Positions 31,650-44,265 of a stretch of DNA of 64,000 nucleotides are shown one piece after another. Numbering within the stretch: the first letter of the stretch is position 1; every line of letters begins with the position of its first letter. This DNA comes from Yponomeuta sedellus (Eukaryota; Arthropoda; Insecta; Lepidoptera; Yponomeutidae). The position numbers were made by a program, and so were the translations under genes. Where the stretch lies: contig OW203738.1 of the NCBI GenBank assembly GCA_934045075.1, positions 806,001-870,000 of the forward strand, read 5' to 3'. Under the pieces are notes generated by a model that was given only the letters and a program-made list of their open reading frames with translations, was not told the origin of the DNA and did not search any database.

Positions 31650-32095
31650 AGAAGCTAGTATTCCTACAAAAGTAGGAACAATTGTTCTCATTAATATCTG
31701 ATGGTTTAGGTAGCAATTTATCGCTTTCTTTTCTCTTGAGATCTCAAATTTACATTTCTCTTTCCGAATTAAATAGACGAGTCCCAACTGTCTTCAGCTC
31801 TTGACAAATAATGACTGTACTGACCACTCGAGGGATCATTATCGCATCATTAGGAACTTATAACGAGGTACTTGGGCGCCGGATGATCGGCGATTAAAAC
31901 TCGATGTAAAGTTGATTTTGCTTTGGAAAAATATTGAAGTCAAACGCGATGAGGAATTAGGAGTAGGAAGTTTTCAAAAGTAAAATAATCGCGTTCTTTC
32001 TTTAAACTCGAGCTGCTTCGTCTCATGTTTTTAGAAGGAGATAGATGTTTGCTTTACCTATACAAAGTTAGAAGAGAGAAAAAGACGAACGCTGT
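31650..32095. other. Unassigned
   Basis: No supported feature. Confidence 0.5.
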
Positions 32096-32215
32096 TTTTA
32101 TTTTTATTTGTTATTATATTAAACGGGTTAAATCGCGATTATTTATTAAGTAAAACGTAATTACCTTATATCCCGACGTTTCGGCAGCGTTACAGTTGCC
32201 GTGGTCTTGGGTAGA
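32096..32215 (-). mobile_element. Penelope-type 3' tail
   Basis: Minus strand: 'aagaccacggcaactgtaac', 'gctgccgaaacgtcggg', then 'aaataatcgcgatttaaccc'. Stem CGGCA (32201-32197) pairs with TGCCG (32186-32182). Confidence 0.6.
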
Positions 32216-32679
32216 CTGAAGTTGCGAGTACTGTGGGTAGTCACTATTAATTTTTCTTTACTCATATCACTAACACGTCTTCGTTATTCTGTCGTACTCC
32301 CTCCAAGCCGAAAACCCATGAACCATTCCAATAAGCCCGCCGACCCGTCTTTCAATAATTTCATAAGCTAAACGTATCAAATAATAACACCGCTAGAGGT
32401 CGGCAAGTTAACCCGTTTGTACCCAATTAACAGTGAGCCGCGCGGGTCTGTCTGACCCTCGTAATCGTCCCGCCTAACCGCGGTAAGACACATACAGGAT
32501 AACATCGTAGGGTTAATTGAATAGTGGTATTGCCTTCCGATTATCGTCACGGTAGTAATCACGGTTACTACTGGGCTACTTCGCTAATACTGTGTGGCTT
32601 ATAATAATAACTAGATGACCAAGCGAACTTCGTACCGCCTAGCAGTCGATTCTTTCTTTTCTTTCCGTAAGAACCATCG
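32216..32679. other. Unassigned
   Basis: No supported feature. Confidence 0.5.
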
Positions 32680-32948
32680 TCGTTGTCGTCGTCAGGCTAT
32701 ACTAGTCTACTGCTGGACATAGCCCTCCGATAAAGAGCGCCACATTGTGCTATCATAGGGTTTAATGCCTATAATCCCTACGCTGGGCATGTGGGTTGGG
32801 GATCGCAGTTCGGTGGAATTTTACTGCAGGGGGCGCTGCTGCCCACACCCCGGTTTGTGTCCCAAAGTCGCCTTTTCCGACACTTTTACTTTTACGCCTT
32901 TTACGAAATGGGTTGGTGCTATTCTCTAGGCCGACACCACATAGCAAG
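32680..32948 (-). mobile_element. SINE C, full length with CGT-type tail
   Basis: Reverse tail is (GAC)n-like ('gtcgttgtcgtcgtcagg') in place of (GAA)n; the 5' end 'ctctaggccgacaccacata' is present. Confidence 0.85.
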
Positions 32949-33235
32949 AACCATCCTCGTACTTAAAGGAATAAAAAAAAAAAATAGTGAATTCGGTTCA
33001 GGTGCTCTCGAGATTTGCGCTTACCAACACAATTAGCGATTAATTTTTATATTGTAGAAGTAGATAATACTGAAAAATTGTGTAGCGGTTAATACGCTTG
33101 ACTAGCGAAAACTCAGAACACAAAAAGTTCTTTTTGTGTTTTGAAACCGAAACAGTGGGAACCCACAGTGGGTTCGATTCCAACTGGCGGCCGAATCAGT
33201 TTAAATGGCGTGAGACTCAGTGCATTTGCATATAA

Positions 33236-33474
33236 AAAATAAATATTAATAGACATATTACACAGATCTCGTTAGCCCTATACTAAGTACAATTAAATGA
33301 CTTGTGTTATAGATGCTAACTCGACGATAGATTTAATACAATAAATACATAGATAACATCCAAGACCCGAGACAAACTAGAAAAGTTCGTTTCCTAGCTT
33401 GACCCGGCTGGGGATCGAACCCAAGACCTTCGGTTTTACAGTTAGCGTGCCAAACCGCTGCGCCACCGAGGCCG
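33236..33474 (-). mobile_element. SINE G, full length
   Basis: Minus: 'cggcctcggtggcgcagcgg', B box, 'gtctcgggtcttggatgtta', 'gctaacgagatctgtg' and A/T-rich end. Confidence 0.88.
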
Positions 33475-34053
33475 ATATTTGTGGCATCTTTGTCTGATTA
33501 CCACAGCATGGGTATCCCAGTTTAGGACCAGGACAAAATTAAATGATTGTGTTATGCGGACTTTATATGATAGTAAGTGTCCGGGCATATTGGGAAGAGA
33601 ATACATACTTTGTGCGGATTAATGAACAAACTACTCGCACTAAACCAGCCCATATGAATGTCAATCTATGAGTGATATACGGCCGGGGCTCAGCACTAAC
33701 GAATTCGGGATTAATTCCCCACCAGAATAATTATAGATAACTGATGTTTTGGGACTGTTTACACTGGGCTCATTCTGGCGTAGCTAGTAACCTGTTCCAA
33801 GAAAATCAGCCTATATGAGTATAATATAGTCTGTGCGCTGTACAATCTGTGTTCAAATTATTCTCCTCGAAGGAAAAATTGTAACAATTTGTTAAATTTT
33901 GTTACCCTCATTCTATTGACCCTATAGAATAGAATATGGTGTGTCAATCTCTACAATTTATGTAGATTATTTGCTGTCTATATGGTATGCAATACTCTTA
34001 ACACATTATTTTATATGTACTCTTAAGATATTTTCTGAAAGGTATAAATTACA
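33475..34053. other. Unassigned
   Basis: No supported feature. Confidence 0.5.
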
Positions 34054-34082
34054 CTCTCACACACACACACACACATACACAC

Positions 34083-34131
<49 letters not shown>

Positions 34132-34148
34132 CACACACACACACACAA
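34054..34148 (+). repeat. (CA)n microsatellite
   Basis: Directly visible, with a few 'ata' and 'ccct' interruptions. Confidence 0.97.
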
Positions 34149-34149
34149 C

Positions 34150-34679
34150 ATATATAAGCACACATAACTTAAATACATTTAATAGAAATAACACCACGCA
34201 GGAATATATATTATATTGTTTAGTATAGAGGCTTATTAACTTTAAGTTTTACGCGCCTTCTACGGTTTTATTTCTAGAACTAAACAATCATGCAAAAAAG
34301 GACACGTTGAAAACCAGCGCCGCTAGTTTTTTATTTCACAATCTAGCTACAAAGCTGAGCGCGCTCCTATTGCCAAAATGAAACATAAGGTTATAATTAA
34401 GTCTTGCTGAGTTGAATTGATTAAACCTATATATATATGTATTTTTTTATTATTTAATTTAGCTGTAAGATTAGGCTTATCGTTGTAACTTTTGGCAGTT
34501 AACTGTTTTTATTCTTTTTATTCTTATTCTTAATTTGATCCCACCAAAAACATTCTGTAAAAACTAGCCAAGTCTCGATTGAGCTGCCCGTTTATCTCTA
34601 AAAAGTTAAAAAGTAATGAAATCTAGACAAAGTCGTGCCAAGTCTAAGGTTCCTTACTGCGATTTCTTTATTATTATAG
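34150..34679. other. Unassigned
   Basis: No supported feature. Confidence 0.5.
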
Positions 34680-34896
34680 TTAACCTCCTAAGCCCTGGAG
34701 ATAACAGTTACTTTAAGTCTTCTAAACCTATGTAGATTTTAAAGAACTTTTTCTTCTTGTAGTCCAAAAAAATGATGGGGAAAATATTGGACCTTGAACA
34801 GTAAGTTTTCCGGACTCCCTACTAAATTATTGGGTGTGAATTAAGAAAGTTATTCGTGACGTCCTATTTCTAGGACGCCTGGGCTTAGGAGGCTAT
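34680..34896. mobile_element. TIR MITE, possibly piggyBac-like
   Basis: TTAA then CCTCCTAAGCCC at the left; GGGCTTAGGAGG at the right (34881-34892). Subterminal 'gtcctatttctaggac' hairpin. A TTAA on the left only; the right flank reads 'ctat'. The right end also occurs at 52.99-53.08 kb. Confidence 0.65.
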
Positions 34897-35075
34897 TGTT
34901 GTGTGACTTGGCCGTTAAAAGGTACACAAGGGTACAAAACCGAATGTTTTTGGTGAGGGAATTTCACTTGTTTTTGTAGAAATGTGGGCATATCGATTAT
35001 CAGATTTTCTTATAAATTAAATCAATCCTCCCCCCCAATCAAGGGCAGTACAAGAATGTCGTAAACGACTGGAAA

Positions 35076-35434
35076 TTATCGGAAAAACACAACGTAAGCG
35101 CATTTTTAATCACCGTCAGCGTCATCTAGCGACGTGTGCGGGTATTACCGATGCATTATATTTGACCGAATTTGGAGCGAAATTAATATTTTAGTGTTAT
35201 TTGTTCATTTTATATTATATTTACAAGTTCACAAGAAGAAATAGTCGAAGAATCAACTTTAATCTACTCGAACATTACACAAATTCAATAAAAAAATTAC
35301 ACTAAAATATTAAATTCGCTCAATATTTGGTGAATTATAATGCATTGGAGTAAAAGTGGCGGTGATGCCCGCTCACGTTGCTAGATGGCGCTGACTGTAT
35401 TTTAAAACGCGCTTACGTTCTTTTTTCCGATAAC
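35076..35434. mobile_element. Long-TIR fold-back MITE
   Basis: 359 bp; arms of ~130 bp pair from 'ttatcggaaaaa' inward through 'aacgtaagcgc', 'gtcagcgtcatctagc' and 'atattttagtgt'. Carries TAGATGGCGCT-like sites in both arms. Confidence 0.8.
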
Positions 35435-35975
35435 CTTATATGCCGAGGTTTACGCGTGGCAGACGTTTAGATAAACGTCAAAGCAGTTTCAGAATAATTA
35501 TGTTATTCATGTGAAGAAAAACTTAACAAACACCACAATCGTTTATTCTATTCAAAACACGTTTCTACTTAATAACCAGAGTTTATTACTCAGCGTACTA
35601 AGCTACAAACCTGGATTTGTTCCGTGCACACCGCGAATCAGGGCGCAATAAAAACGAGCGCAACCCAATTAAACAAGGCTCAGCCAGGGTCTCATGAAAA
35701 CGGGGATATTAAAAATAAATGGCCAAATACTAAAACAAATCCCGAACGCTCACGAAATACTGCCAAAAGAATCGCTCAAATGTAGGTATATCTTTAAAAA
35801 ATTTTATTTTATTGTTTATTGGAAAACCAACAGCTTATACAAGAGGCATTTTTACACAAAATAAGATGTATTAGAATTAAATCCAATAATAGGTTTTTAA
35901 TGATAATCAGAAGAACATTTGGATTTACATAACAAAATTATCATAATGGAATTAACATACGTGTATTCATAATTC
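35435..35975. other. Unassigned
   Basis: No supported feature. Confidence 0.5.
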
Positions 35976-36432
35976 ATCGATATCAACCCTTGTATGTCCC
36001 CACTGCTGGGGCACGGGTCTCATATTCCACCACGGGGGCCAAGTCCGTGTTGGTGCAGGATTGTAAGACAGTGGAGAGCCTTACTCTCAGAAGTAATCAA
36101 GCCGCTCATAATGCCTCCGACATGATTTAAATACTGCCTTTACATGACAGCCGGCCCCAACGGCTTAACATACTTAATTCATAATTTTTACAAACCATTT
36201 TAATTTAAGTTAGGTTACACTTCGAAGCGCTCGTAGCCTAGTCAAACCGAGTGATTGGAATCAATCACGTGAGTTAAGCAACAACAGGCGCGGTCAAATG
36301 TAGGTTGGGTGACCGTCCCGTGACTGCCGCTAGTGGCATGTTTTCCGAGCGCTTCCGTGCTTTGCAAGGCATATTAAGCGGTTGGTGCCATCTGTCATGT
36401 AATAGCATTCGTTAAGCCAGAGGCTTTATACT
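35976..36432. mobile_element. SINE B inverted pair
   Basis: Minus B 3' part (35976-36172) and plus B 5' part (36226-36432), separated by 'aattcataatttttacaaacc' sequence that recurs at 37.0 kb. Confidence 0.82.
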
Positions 36433-36945
36433 TGAAAAAAAAACGGCCTAAGTGGCTACTAGTTTGCTACTGACTGGTGTCCAAAACTGACCTTCTATAA
36501 TGTTTATTTCGCTTGGTTACCGGAAGTTTACGAGAGAGGGTAAAGCCGGGACCTTCCCGACGTTAACTCATTTTATTCCTCTAATATTACGAGCTCTATA
36601 AAACAATGAGTTGGGAACTTTCGGAGCGAATGAAGGTTCTCAGGGGGTGTTTACATCACTTGCGCTGTTACTGGAGCGAGCACGGAAGTGGTTTTTGCCT
36701 AATCACGTCACTGATGCAAATACTTCAAAAGTTAACGGGTTACACGTTTGTATACCTATGTTTTTATAAAGCTGTTATGAAAAAACTAGAGTGGCAATCG
36801 TAACTTTGTGCCGTAAACCTTGTGCCAAGAAATTCACAATTGAGTCCTGAATCAATCAATATAGCGCATAATTATATTTGCATAAATAAATTGCAAATTA
36901 AATTTTGAAATCAATAATATAACTGTTACAACAGAATTCCTTTAT
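36433..36945. other. Unassigned
   Basis: No supported feature. Confidence 0.5.
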
Positions 36946-36947
36946 TT

Positions 36948-37370
36948 GTTTGAACCTAGTAATTGGAATCAATCACTAAAGTTAAGCAACAACTGCTTAA
37001 CATAATTCATAATTTTTACAAACCATTTCAATTTAAGTTAGACGGGTTACACGAAGCGCTCGTAGCCTAGTCGAACCAAGTGATTGGAATCAATCACGTG
37101 AGTTAAGCAACAACAGACGCGGTCAAGTGTAGGATGGGTGACCGTCCCGTGACTGCCGCTAGTGGCATATTTTTCGAGCGCTTCCGTGCTTTGCAAAGCA
37201 CGTTAAGCTGTTGGTGCTGGCGGTCATGTAATGCTAGTCGTTAAGCCATGGCAGAGGGCTTATGGGTGGCTTAATAAGTTCTGACAGTAAGGCTCGCCAT
37301 TATCTTACAATCCTCCATCAACCGTGCCCCAGCAGTGGGGACAAAGGATTGATATCACTTACGGCAAAGT
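36948..37370 (+). mobile_element. SINE B head fragment, shared spacer, then full SINE B
   Basis: Head remnant 36948-36990; spacer 'aattcataatttttacaaacc' to 'gttacac' matches 36178-36220; B 37052-37370 has head, body and tail, with the 'ggacttggccccc' block deleted. Confidence 0.82.
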
Positions 37371-37814
37371 GACTTAAGCTGTCTTGCACCACATTCTTAA
37401 CCGTGGCTTTAATCCTTTTCACATTTAACTAAATTTCTTCATACAAAATTCGATTTAAAAGGTGACTTTATGGGCATTTAAGTGGTGGTTGACTTTAGTT
37501 TGTTAATATAAAAGTGAAGTTAAAAAAAGCGTGTTAATTAAAATTAAATATTAATCGTAGTTTTACAAGCAACAGCGTGAATTTAAATGGACTATTTAAG
37601 CAAAGGTTTGTGCGAGAAGAAACTACACTTGAAGCGAAGAAGTTTCAAGTATTTGAATAGCCGAAAGTTTTCAAAACTATGAAGCAATAAAGCAACGCAG
37701 CCTGAGTTTGTGTGAGACTTTGGAAAATAATAGAGCTATTACTTTACATTACGTAAACTCACGCTTGTATTTCGGAGGGGTAGAGTTACTAATCCAGCTA
37801 TTTATGGCTAAAAA
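37371..37814. other. Unassigned
   Basis: No supported feature. Confidence 0.5.
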
Positions 37815-38340
37815 TATATTCGTCGTCATCGTCGTCAGGCTATACTAGTCCACTGCTGGACATAGCCCTCCCCTAATGAGCGCCATAGCGCCCTGTCTTC
37901 AGCTTGCCGCATCCAGCATCTGCCGGCAGTTTTTCGAAGATCGTCATCCCACCTAGTCGGAGGGCGTCCTACACTACGTTTGCCGAGGCGCGGTCTCCAC
38001 TCAAGAATACGTTTACTCCAACGGTTGTCATTTCTTCGCGTATAAATTGTATAAACAACCTAATGCATCCCGATGCCTGTACCTCAGAGCAGAGACCACG
38101 GACTGACACTTGCTACGGTCGTGACCGACCTCAAGTTTTCGCTCATCAGGGTTGCATGGACGCAAGCCGGTACTAAATAAAAGAATTCAAATTCAAATAA
38201 TTTTATTTCAACGTAAAGAATTTACATTCTGTTTGCTGAATGTCAATGTACAATGTGAAGTGTAAGCCGCCGCCTTCGGGCCGTATTGTAGTGGAGAAAA
38301 AGGCAGCGGAAAAAAAAAACTCCGCTCTGACCATCTTTTC
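37815..38340 (-). pseudogene. RTE LINE 3' coding end, then LINE M tail
   Basis: 37815-38045 (-): GRPPTRWDDDLRKTAGRCWM coding block followed by 'gggctatgtccagcagtgg' and a (GAC)n-like tail; more intact than 29.4 kb around the tail. 38180-38340 (-): M LINE 3' UTR ('cttcgggccgtattgtagtg', reversed A-rich tail). Confidence 0.78.
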
Positions 38341-38664
38341 TCAAATCATCTTAAAACCAAATACATCAGTTGCCATATGTAAACCTAATAAGATTTCATG
38401 ATTGCCATTAACAACCCTAAATGCCAAAGCATTAGTCAAATGTCTCACAATAATAGGGGAAAACATAAGTGCTGCGGCCAGACACACGAACAGCACTCGT
38501 TCACGAGCATAACGCAGTGCTCAGCCATCATCAGTCTCAACCATTTTGGAGGGAGATAGATGACCCGAACACCACGCTACTATTCGAATGACCTTTAGCA
38601 AACTTGCAGTTAAGTTTTTGTCAGTTATAGAAAGTTATAGAAAACAAAACTAAATGCTTATAAC

Positions 38665-38770
38665 CATACATAACCTCACGACTGTATCCCAGAGGGGTAG
38701 GCAGAGATCAGGAACTGCCCCTTGCCACAATCCTGACAACCTGATCACCTTCGCTTCATCAACGAGGGGG
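38665..38770 (-). mobile_element. LINE F 3' end
   Basis: Reverse of 'cttgccac', 'tctgcctacccctctgggat' and '(TATG)' tail. Confidence 0.8.
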
Positions 38771-38819
38771 GATTCGATAGATGTGGACGGCACTTGTGCC
38801 TATTGAGTAATGATTGTAA

Positions 38820-39038
38820 TGGCCTTGTTATTGGCCTTAGAAGCGAGAGACCGAGATTCGATTTCCAGTGCGAGGTATATATTTTCTATGTCGTGTAAAT
38901 TTGTAAAGTTATAGTAGCAATACTAATTGCTAACCAATTAGGTTGTCTGGAAGAGATCACTTTTAGTGATAAGGCCGCCGTCTGTACTCTTAGGTTAAGA
39001 AATATCTGTGTAATTTCCATTTTTATGTACAATAAAGT

Positions 39039-39072
<34 letters not shown>

Positions 39073-39235
39073 ACCGTGAAGGAAAATATCGTGTGGAAAC
39101 TTAAGACTGTAAGGTATTCAAATACCTCAGCGCTTGTAATTGTCAATCCGTGGGCACCCGCGGTTATTGACCCCTACTCTCTCTCTCAGAGAAGGCCTGT
39201 GCTCTACAGTGGGACAAGTTTTTTTTTAAGTAAAA
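38820..39235 (+). mobile_element. SINE E interrupted by LINE N tail
   Basis: E head ('gagattcgatttccagtgcg') to 'gcaatactaattgctaacc'; LINE N 38938-39068 ending (CT)n; E resumes 'ctaaccgtgaaggaaaatatcg'. CTAACC on both sides is the apparent target duplication. Confidence 0.75.
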
Positions 39236-39493
39236 TGTAAGGTTCTATTTGACCCTAGTCACGCCTGATGGTAAGCGAAGACGGGATCTACGATGTTACG
39301 TGCTTACCTGTTAAATGCCGGTTAACTCTACTTTTAAAGACACCCATGTTAGATGTCTCCTGTTTTTAGGATATATATATAAATGTTATTAATATGGCTA
39401 GGTTAGTAAACCCAAATGAAAACATAAAAACACCTAAAAAGTTACATAATTAAGGCGCTTAGATTTGCTTAGGTACACTTTTTTATTTTTAAG

Positions 39494-40255
39494 ATTTACA
39501 TACAGTCACATACAGTGCTTCTGATTCCACACTACGATACGCTGTGCCGTGGAAACCAGATACAGCGACGTCACAAACATGTAAACATCCAACCTGACCT
39601 GGGGTTTTTTCTTTTCTTTTATCCCCCATTCGGGATTTCGAACCCGGGACCTCTCGCATGGTAGGCAGTCGCACTATCGCTGCGCCGCAGAAGCAGTTTT
39701 TATTACTAATGTCATTATCTAATCCCGAAGGGGAATGTATCAGGATGATAGCCTAGAAAATTACTTTTTTATGACAGTTTGAAGAGGGTACTTAGAGCTA
39801 TTATTGAGTTGTTGGTTTTTATTTCACAGATGCTAAGATAGCCTTATTAACTTCGTAACTTTAAGGAGTTCTTAAGAAACTAATGCAATCTCTTACTACA
39901 CTTAGCAAAACTTTAATCTGATAAGTATTTACCTATTAAATAACTATTCTCTAAGTATTTATGTATTATTTTATGTAGTTTGTACACGTCGCAATGCAGG
40001 GCACAGACGTTCTCTCAAAGAGAGTATGGGCTTAATTTTCGCGCGTGCCCACCGCAGATTGGCAATTTCAAGTGCTGAGGTAGGTAGTTGAACACCTCAA
40101 ATACTCAGGCTTCCTCGCAATGTTTTCCTTTATGGTTAGCAAGTAGTATTGTATAACTTCACAAATGATAGCTTAAAAACAAAGTCATTGGTACATGCCA
40201 TGATTCGAATCCACGACCTCCCGATTGAGAAGCCGCCTCGTCTAACACCATGCAG
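39494..40255 (-). mobile_element. SINE H and, further right, SINE E
   Basis: H 39494-39690 (-), full head ('gcagcgatagtgcgactgcc'). E 39985-40255 (-), complete, from a tRNA-like head ('cgtggattcgaatcatgg') to 'ccctgcattgcgacg'. 39691-39984 is unassigned. Confidence 0.75.
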
Positions 40256-40399
40256 ACAAACAGTTTTATTACTATTGTCATCATCCAATCCCGTGTTTCA
40301 TTACATATATACCTCAGTAACTGTATAAACTTCGTTAATTATAGGAGTATTCAATAACCTGATGCGATATTTTACTTACTTATCAAAGTCACCTATTAC

Positions 40400-40826
40400 T
40401 AACCTATCAACTATTCTTTGATAAACAGACAAAGAATATATTCGTTTTAATGCACTAACCTGAGTTAAGGATAATTTTAAAATCCAATTTAGGGGCTAAA
40501 AAGCTGTACGTAATACAGAGAATATAGTACAGAGGTTCGAACTTTCACTGATGCTGGTGAGTCGCCCATTTGCTCAGTTGGAAGAGCGCAGGCACGGATA
40601 GCCAGAGGTCGCGGGTTCGAATCGCGGCTTGGGTGAAATTTTTAGCCTCTGAATAGGTTTTTAAATTTGTCCTTAGCACGGGTTAGTGCATTAAAAATAA
40701 AAATAGTATAACTAAATAAGTAGTCCTCGTATTTAGAAACAATTCTGCAAGCATTCTATAAAACTGCAGAGGACTGCAAAATGCATCTAAGATGTTTTTA
40801 AAAATCAAAGAATAGTTGATAGGTTA
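40400..40826. mobile_element. TIR element carrying an A-family unit
   Basis: Perfect 23-bp inverted termini (40400-40422, 40804-40826; 'taacctatcaactattcttt...') with TA at both outer ends. Inside are an A tail (-, 40443-40500) and an A unit (+, 40503-40709), then ~80 bp shared with 61.61-61.69 kb. Confidence 0.78.
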
Positions 40827-40829
40827 AAA

Positions 40830-41680
40830 CAACATCATACACAATACGTTAGTTTGACGGGACCGCCATCTGTTTTTCTTTTGTAACGCCAAACAGCCAG
40901 TAATAATCAATCTAAAAATACATTATATTTCACGCCTAGACTTTTACGAACCCTACGTGGTCATAAAAGAACAAACAACCACCCATACACACGCAAAACA
41001 ACCCTGCTTTCCTTCCGCATTCTCAAGACGAGGCCTCGATTTTTTAAAACACGCGATAAAAAAGTAGAGCATCTTCTCTCAAACCTATCACCGATAATGT
41101 CCCGCCCTGTTAAGCATAGAGCAAAACAACACCGTTAAACGTCACTCGAACCCAAGACCCCGACGTGAGCTCAGCCGCTACGTACGTGCCGAACCGCCAC
41201 ATATTCTCACGTGCCAACCTTCACGGACCATTACCAGCCTTCTTTGATCCCTCAACGACCCACCCGAAGATCTTAAACTCGAGAGGCGTAAGATCGAGTT
41301 TGGCTTCCGCTTGAGTTCCTAGCTACGTTGCGTCAAGCACCAGTTTCAGCAGATACATCAATCGAATGTTAATGTTTCGTATAGTGACAGCCGTAAGGTT
41401 GAGTTTGCAGCGGATGAGGATGTAAGTTATATCGATGACAGTGGTCGATGCGTCGGGATCGCCTAAGCAAGCTGTCGCCGAGGCAGAACGCTCGCGTCTC
41501 AAAGTGACTTAGGCGGTTAGCGAGACGCAGTTATAGTAAGCAGTGGCGGTGGCGTGAAATAAGGTCGAGAGGGTATTATTCTCAATAAAGGAGGAAGCAC
41601 ACAATACTCTTCACTGACTTTTTACGTCAACGTTGCTTAGATGATCAGGGAATTTCAAGCTAGTAAAGAATAGGTCGATA
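40830..41680. other. Unassigned, partly GC-rich
   Basis: No supported gene or repeat. Confidence 0.5.
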
Positions 41681-41682
41681 AA

Positions 41683-42106
41683 GGCTCGTGCGCCTAGTCG
41701 AACCGAGTGATTGAAATCAATTGCTTGAGTTAAACAACAACAGGCGCGGTCAGGTGCAAGATAGATGAACGTCCCGTAACTGCCGCTAGTGGCATTTTTC
41801 CGAGCGCTTCCGTGGTTCACAAGGAACGTGAAACTGTTGGAGGAGGCTGTCATGACATGGCAGTCGTTAAGCCATATCAAAGGCCTTATGGGTGGCTTGA
41901 TAACTTCTGACAGTGAGGCCTGCTACTGTCGTACAATCCTCCACCAACCCGGGCTTGGCCCCCATGGTGGAGTATGGCCTAACCTTTCTGCGATGCAGGA
42001 ATAGACCCGTGCCCCAGCAGTGAGGACATTCAAGGGTTGATATCGAGAAGATAAGGGTCCCTTGTGTCCCAGAAGTGGGAACATGCAAGCGTTGATATCG
42101 AGGTCG
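41683..42106 (+). mobile_element. SINE B with duplicated tail
   Basis: Full B to 'caagggttgatatcgagaag', then a second tail copy (42048-42106: 'cccagaagtgggaac', 'gttgatatcgagg'). Confidence 0.85.
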
Positions 42107-42224
42107 ATAAATAACGCTTTTATTGGAACATTTTGTACATACTTAAAATGTCTGACGTAAATGAAATTAACTGAAAATAAATCGTGTATAAACAGTCAAA
42201 CACATTTTCTACCTTATGTATTAA

Positions 42225-42330
42225 TGCACAGCCAACTCCACGCGAAATTGTATTAAAATCGCTTCAGCCGTTTACACGTGAAGAAGGAACAAATACACAG
42301 TCACAAACTTTCGCCTTTATAATATTAGTG
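42225..42330 (+). mobile_element. LINE 3' UTR (RTE-like)
   Basis: 'cgcttcagccgtttacacgtg' and 'ctttataatattagtgtgagg' are familiar ends of an insect LINE; from memory only. Confidence 0.4.
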
Positions 42331-42825
42331 TGAGGTGATAGCGTGATAAATACAAAATACAATTTAATCTCAATCTATCTCTTACAATACGTGGTTTTCC
42401 AAACAACGGAACGAACTCCAACAAAACTCGTGTTGGAGATTAAGTGCCGTTGTTCTTTGAACTTCTGTTGGGTTTCGCTTTTTAAAATTTAAGAGCTCAT
42501 CCTAATTCGGCCTGCCTACCCAAAGTATTCCGTTGTCTTAACCGGGCAATTCATTTGGTCCCCCCAGTTGGGCCCGTAATCTGTTGCGGCGGGCCCGGCG
42601 ACCACATCACTTCTCAAAATGAAATACCGGCCGAGGCGAACCCGCATAGTTGCTAGGCGGTTTATTAACCGGTTCGGATTCAGTTTTAAAGTTTTCGCTC
42701 TATTTTTGGTGAAATTGTTGGTAAGTTGCGGCTTTGCGTTTTGAGTCTCATGCGAAATTACTAAGTCTCAAGAGAAGACAGAGCTCTTGAAGAAATAAAA
42801 ATAAGTTGTCATATATAAAACATAC

Positions 42826-43075
42826 CATAACCTCACGCCTGTATCCCAGAGGGGTAGGCAGAGACCAGGGACTGCCACTTGCCACGATCCTGAGAGATTA
42901 CTATTATATATATTTTTGACATTTATTTTCGATTTAATTATTTATGTACATGCACCACATACCGACTATATTCTTCATGCAATCCCCTCCATCCGAAGGT
43001 TGTCTTGAAGAGATCGCTCTCAGCGATAAGACCGCCAATTGTATAACATTACTTAGATTTAATAATTTTGCTTGA
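42826..43075. mobile_element. LINE F 3' end (-) and LINE N tail (+)
   Basis: 42826-42893 reverse F end. 42990-43075 N: 'ggttgtcttgaagagatcgc' and 'gataagaccgcc'. Confidence 0.7.
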
Positions 43076-43399
43076 AACATGCTTAAAAAAATTTTCAAGC
43101 AAAATGAAAACTACATCATTATCAAGCTATCCAAATACCGCCTGTACTGTAACTTACAATAGATATTTAAGCTATTTCTAAAACTAATATCATTGCTGAT
43201 ATTGCTGATGCGGCGTAAGGCCAGCTATTGTACGTAATTAAGGTGGCTGATTGAGCATAACCGAGACCCTTTCCACAAGGGCTACCCTATCGAATTACAA
43301 TCACTTGCAGCCCGATCACTGGCTGGAACACTGGATGTCGAACTAGTGAAAGATCCACTTCGACAAATTTTGATTCATTAGATTTTGATTGACGAAACA

Positions 43400-43615
43400 C
43401 ATCTATACTGTGAATGTGAGTGGAAGGGCTGGTAAGGGACGTCCCAGGCGGACATACATCAACCAAATAGGGGTGATAAAAAAAAAGGGAAAAGATAAAA
43501 AGTACACGGAACCGGCGTGGATGCACGCAACGACTTATGAACGTTGATGAAGCCGGTGATCTGTCAGGATCGTATTATGTGGCAGTCCCTGGTCTCGCCT
43601 ACTCCTCTGTCTGAC
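43400..43615 (+). pseudogene. LINE F C-terminal coding fragment
   Basis: 'gtggaagggctggtaaggg', 'acgtcccaggcggac', 'gaacgttgatgaagc' and 'gtccctggtctcgcctac': the same region as 19.88-20.08 kb, with small indels. Confidence 0.78.
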
Positions 43616-43867
43616 CAACTGTATCTGATTGTAGGCTGTATCTCATGAACGGAAGTAACCAGTTTAAATTTAAACAGATGAATACTGTGCATTCATCTGT
43701 TAACGCCTGCATGAATCAGAACTGCTTATCTTACACGATCAAAAATATTTTTAATATATACTACAACGAAACTAAACCTATTTCTAATTTAAATAAAATA
43801 TTTGAGTCAGATCGCTGGCGGCTCTTTTTATTATGAATTGGAAAAAGCCGCAAGTGATACAAATTAC

Positions 43868-44056
43868 TTCAGCTAGATGTTGCTGTTTGTACGTAATACA
43901 GAGAGTATTGTAAAGAGGTTCGAAATTTCAGTGATGCCGGTGAGTCGCCCATTAGCTCAGTTGGAAGAGCGTTGGCACGGATAGCCAGAGGTCGCGAGTT
44001 CGAATCGCGGCATGGGTAGAATTTTTAGCCTCTATATAGGTTTTTAAAACTGCGAG
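43868..44056 (+). mobile_element. A-family unit
   Basis: tRNA-like core ('gtcgcccattagctcagttg', 'gcgagttcgaatcgcgg') with 5' flank 'gtacgtaatacagagag'. Confidence 0.82.
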
Positions 44057-44265
44057 TCAACATTCTTTATTTCTTTCAAAACGACCGCTAAGCAAAACTT
44101 CTGTACGCAAAAATGCATCTAGCCAAGTATCAGATCATAACAAGCGCCTGCCATTGGCTTCACCAGATGCCGCACGTTAATTATTGGCATGGCCACCCTT
44201 ATGGGACCACTTCCCTCTTCAGAGCTAATGTGGCCGTAGACTAAGTAATTATGCTTGCTTTATGG

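Noticed and set aside
33941..34228. 95-codon plus frame with His-Thr repeats
   Set aside because: Translation of the CA microsatellite.
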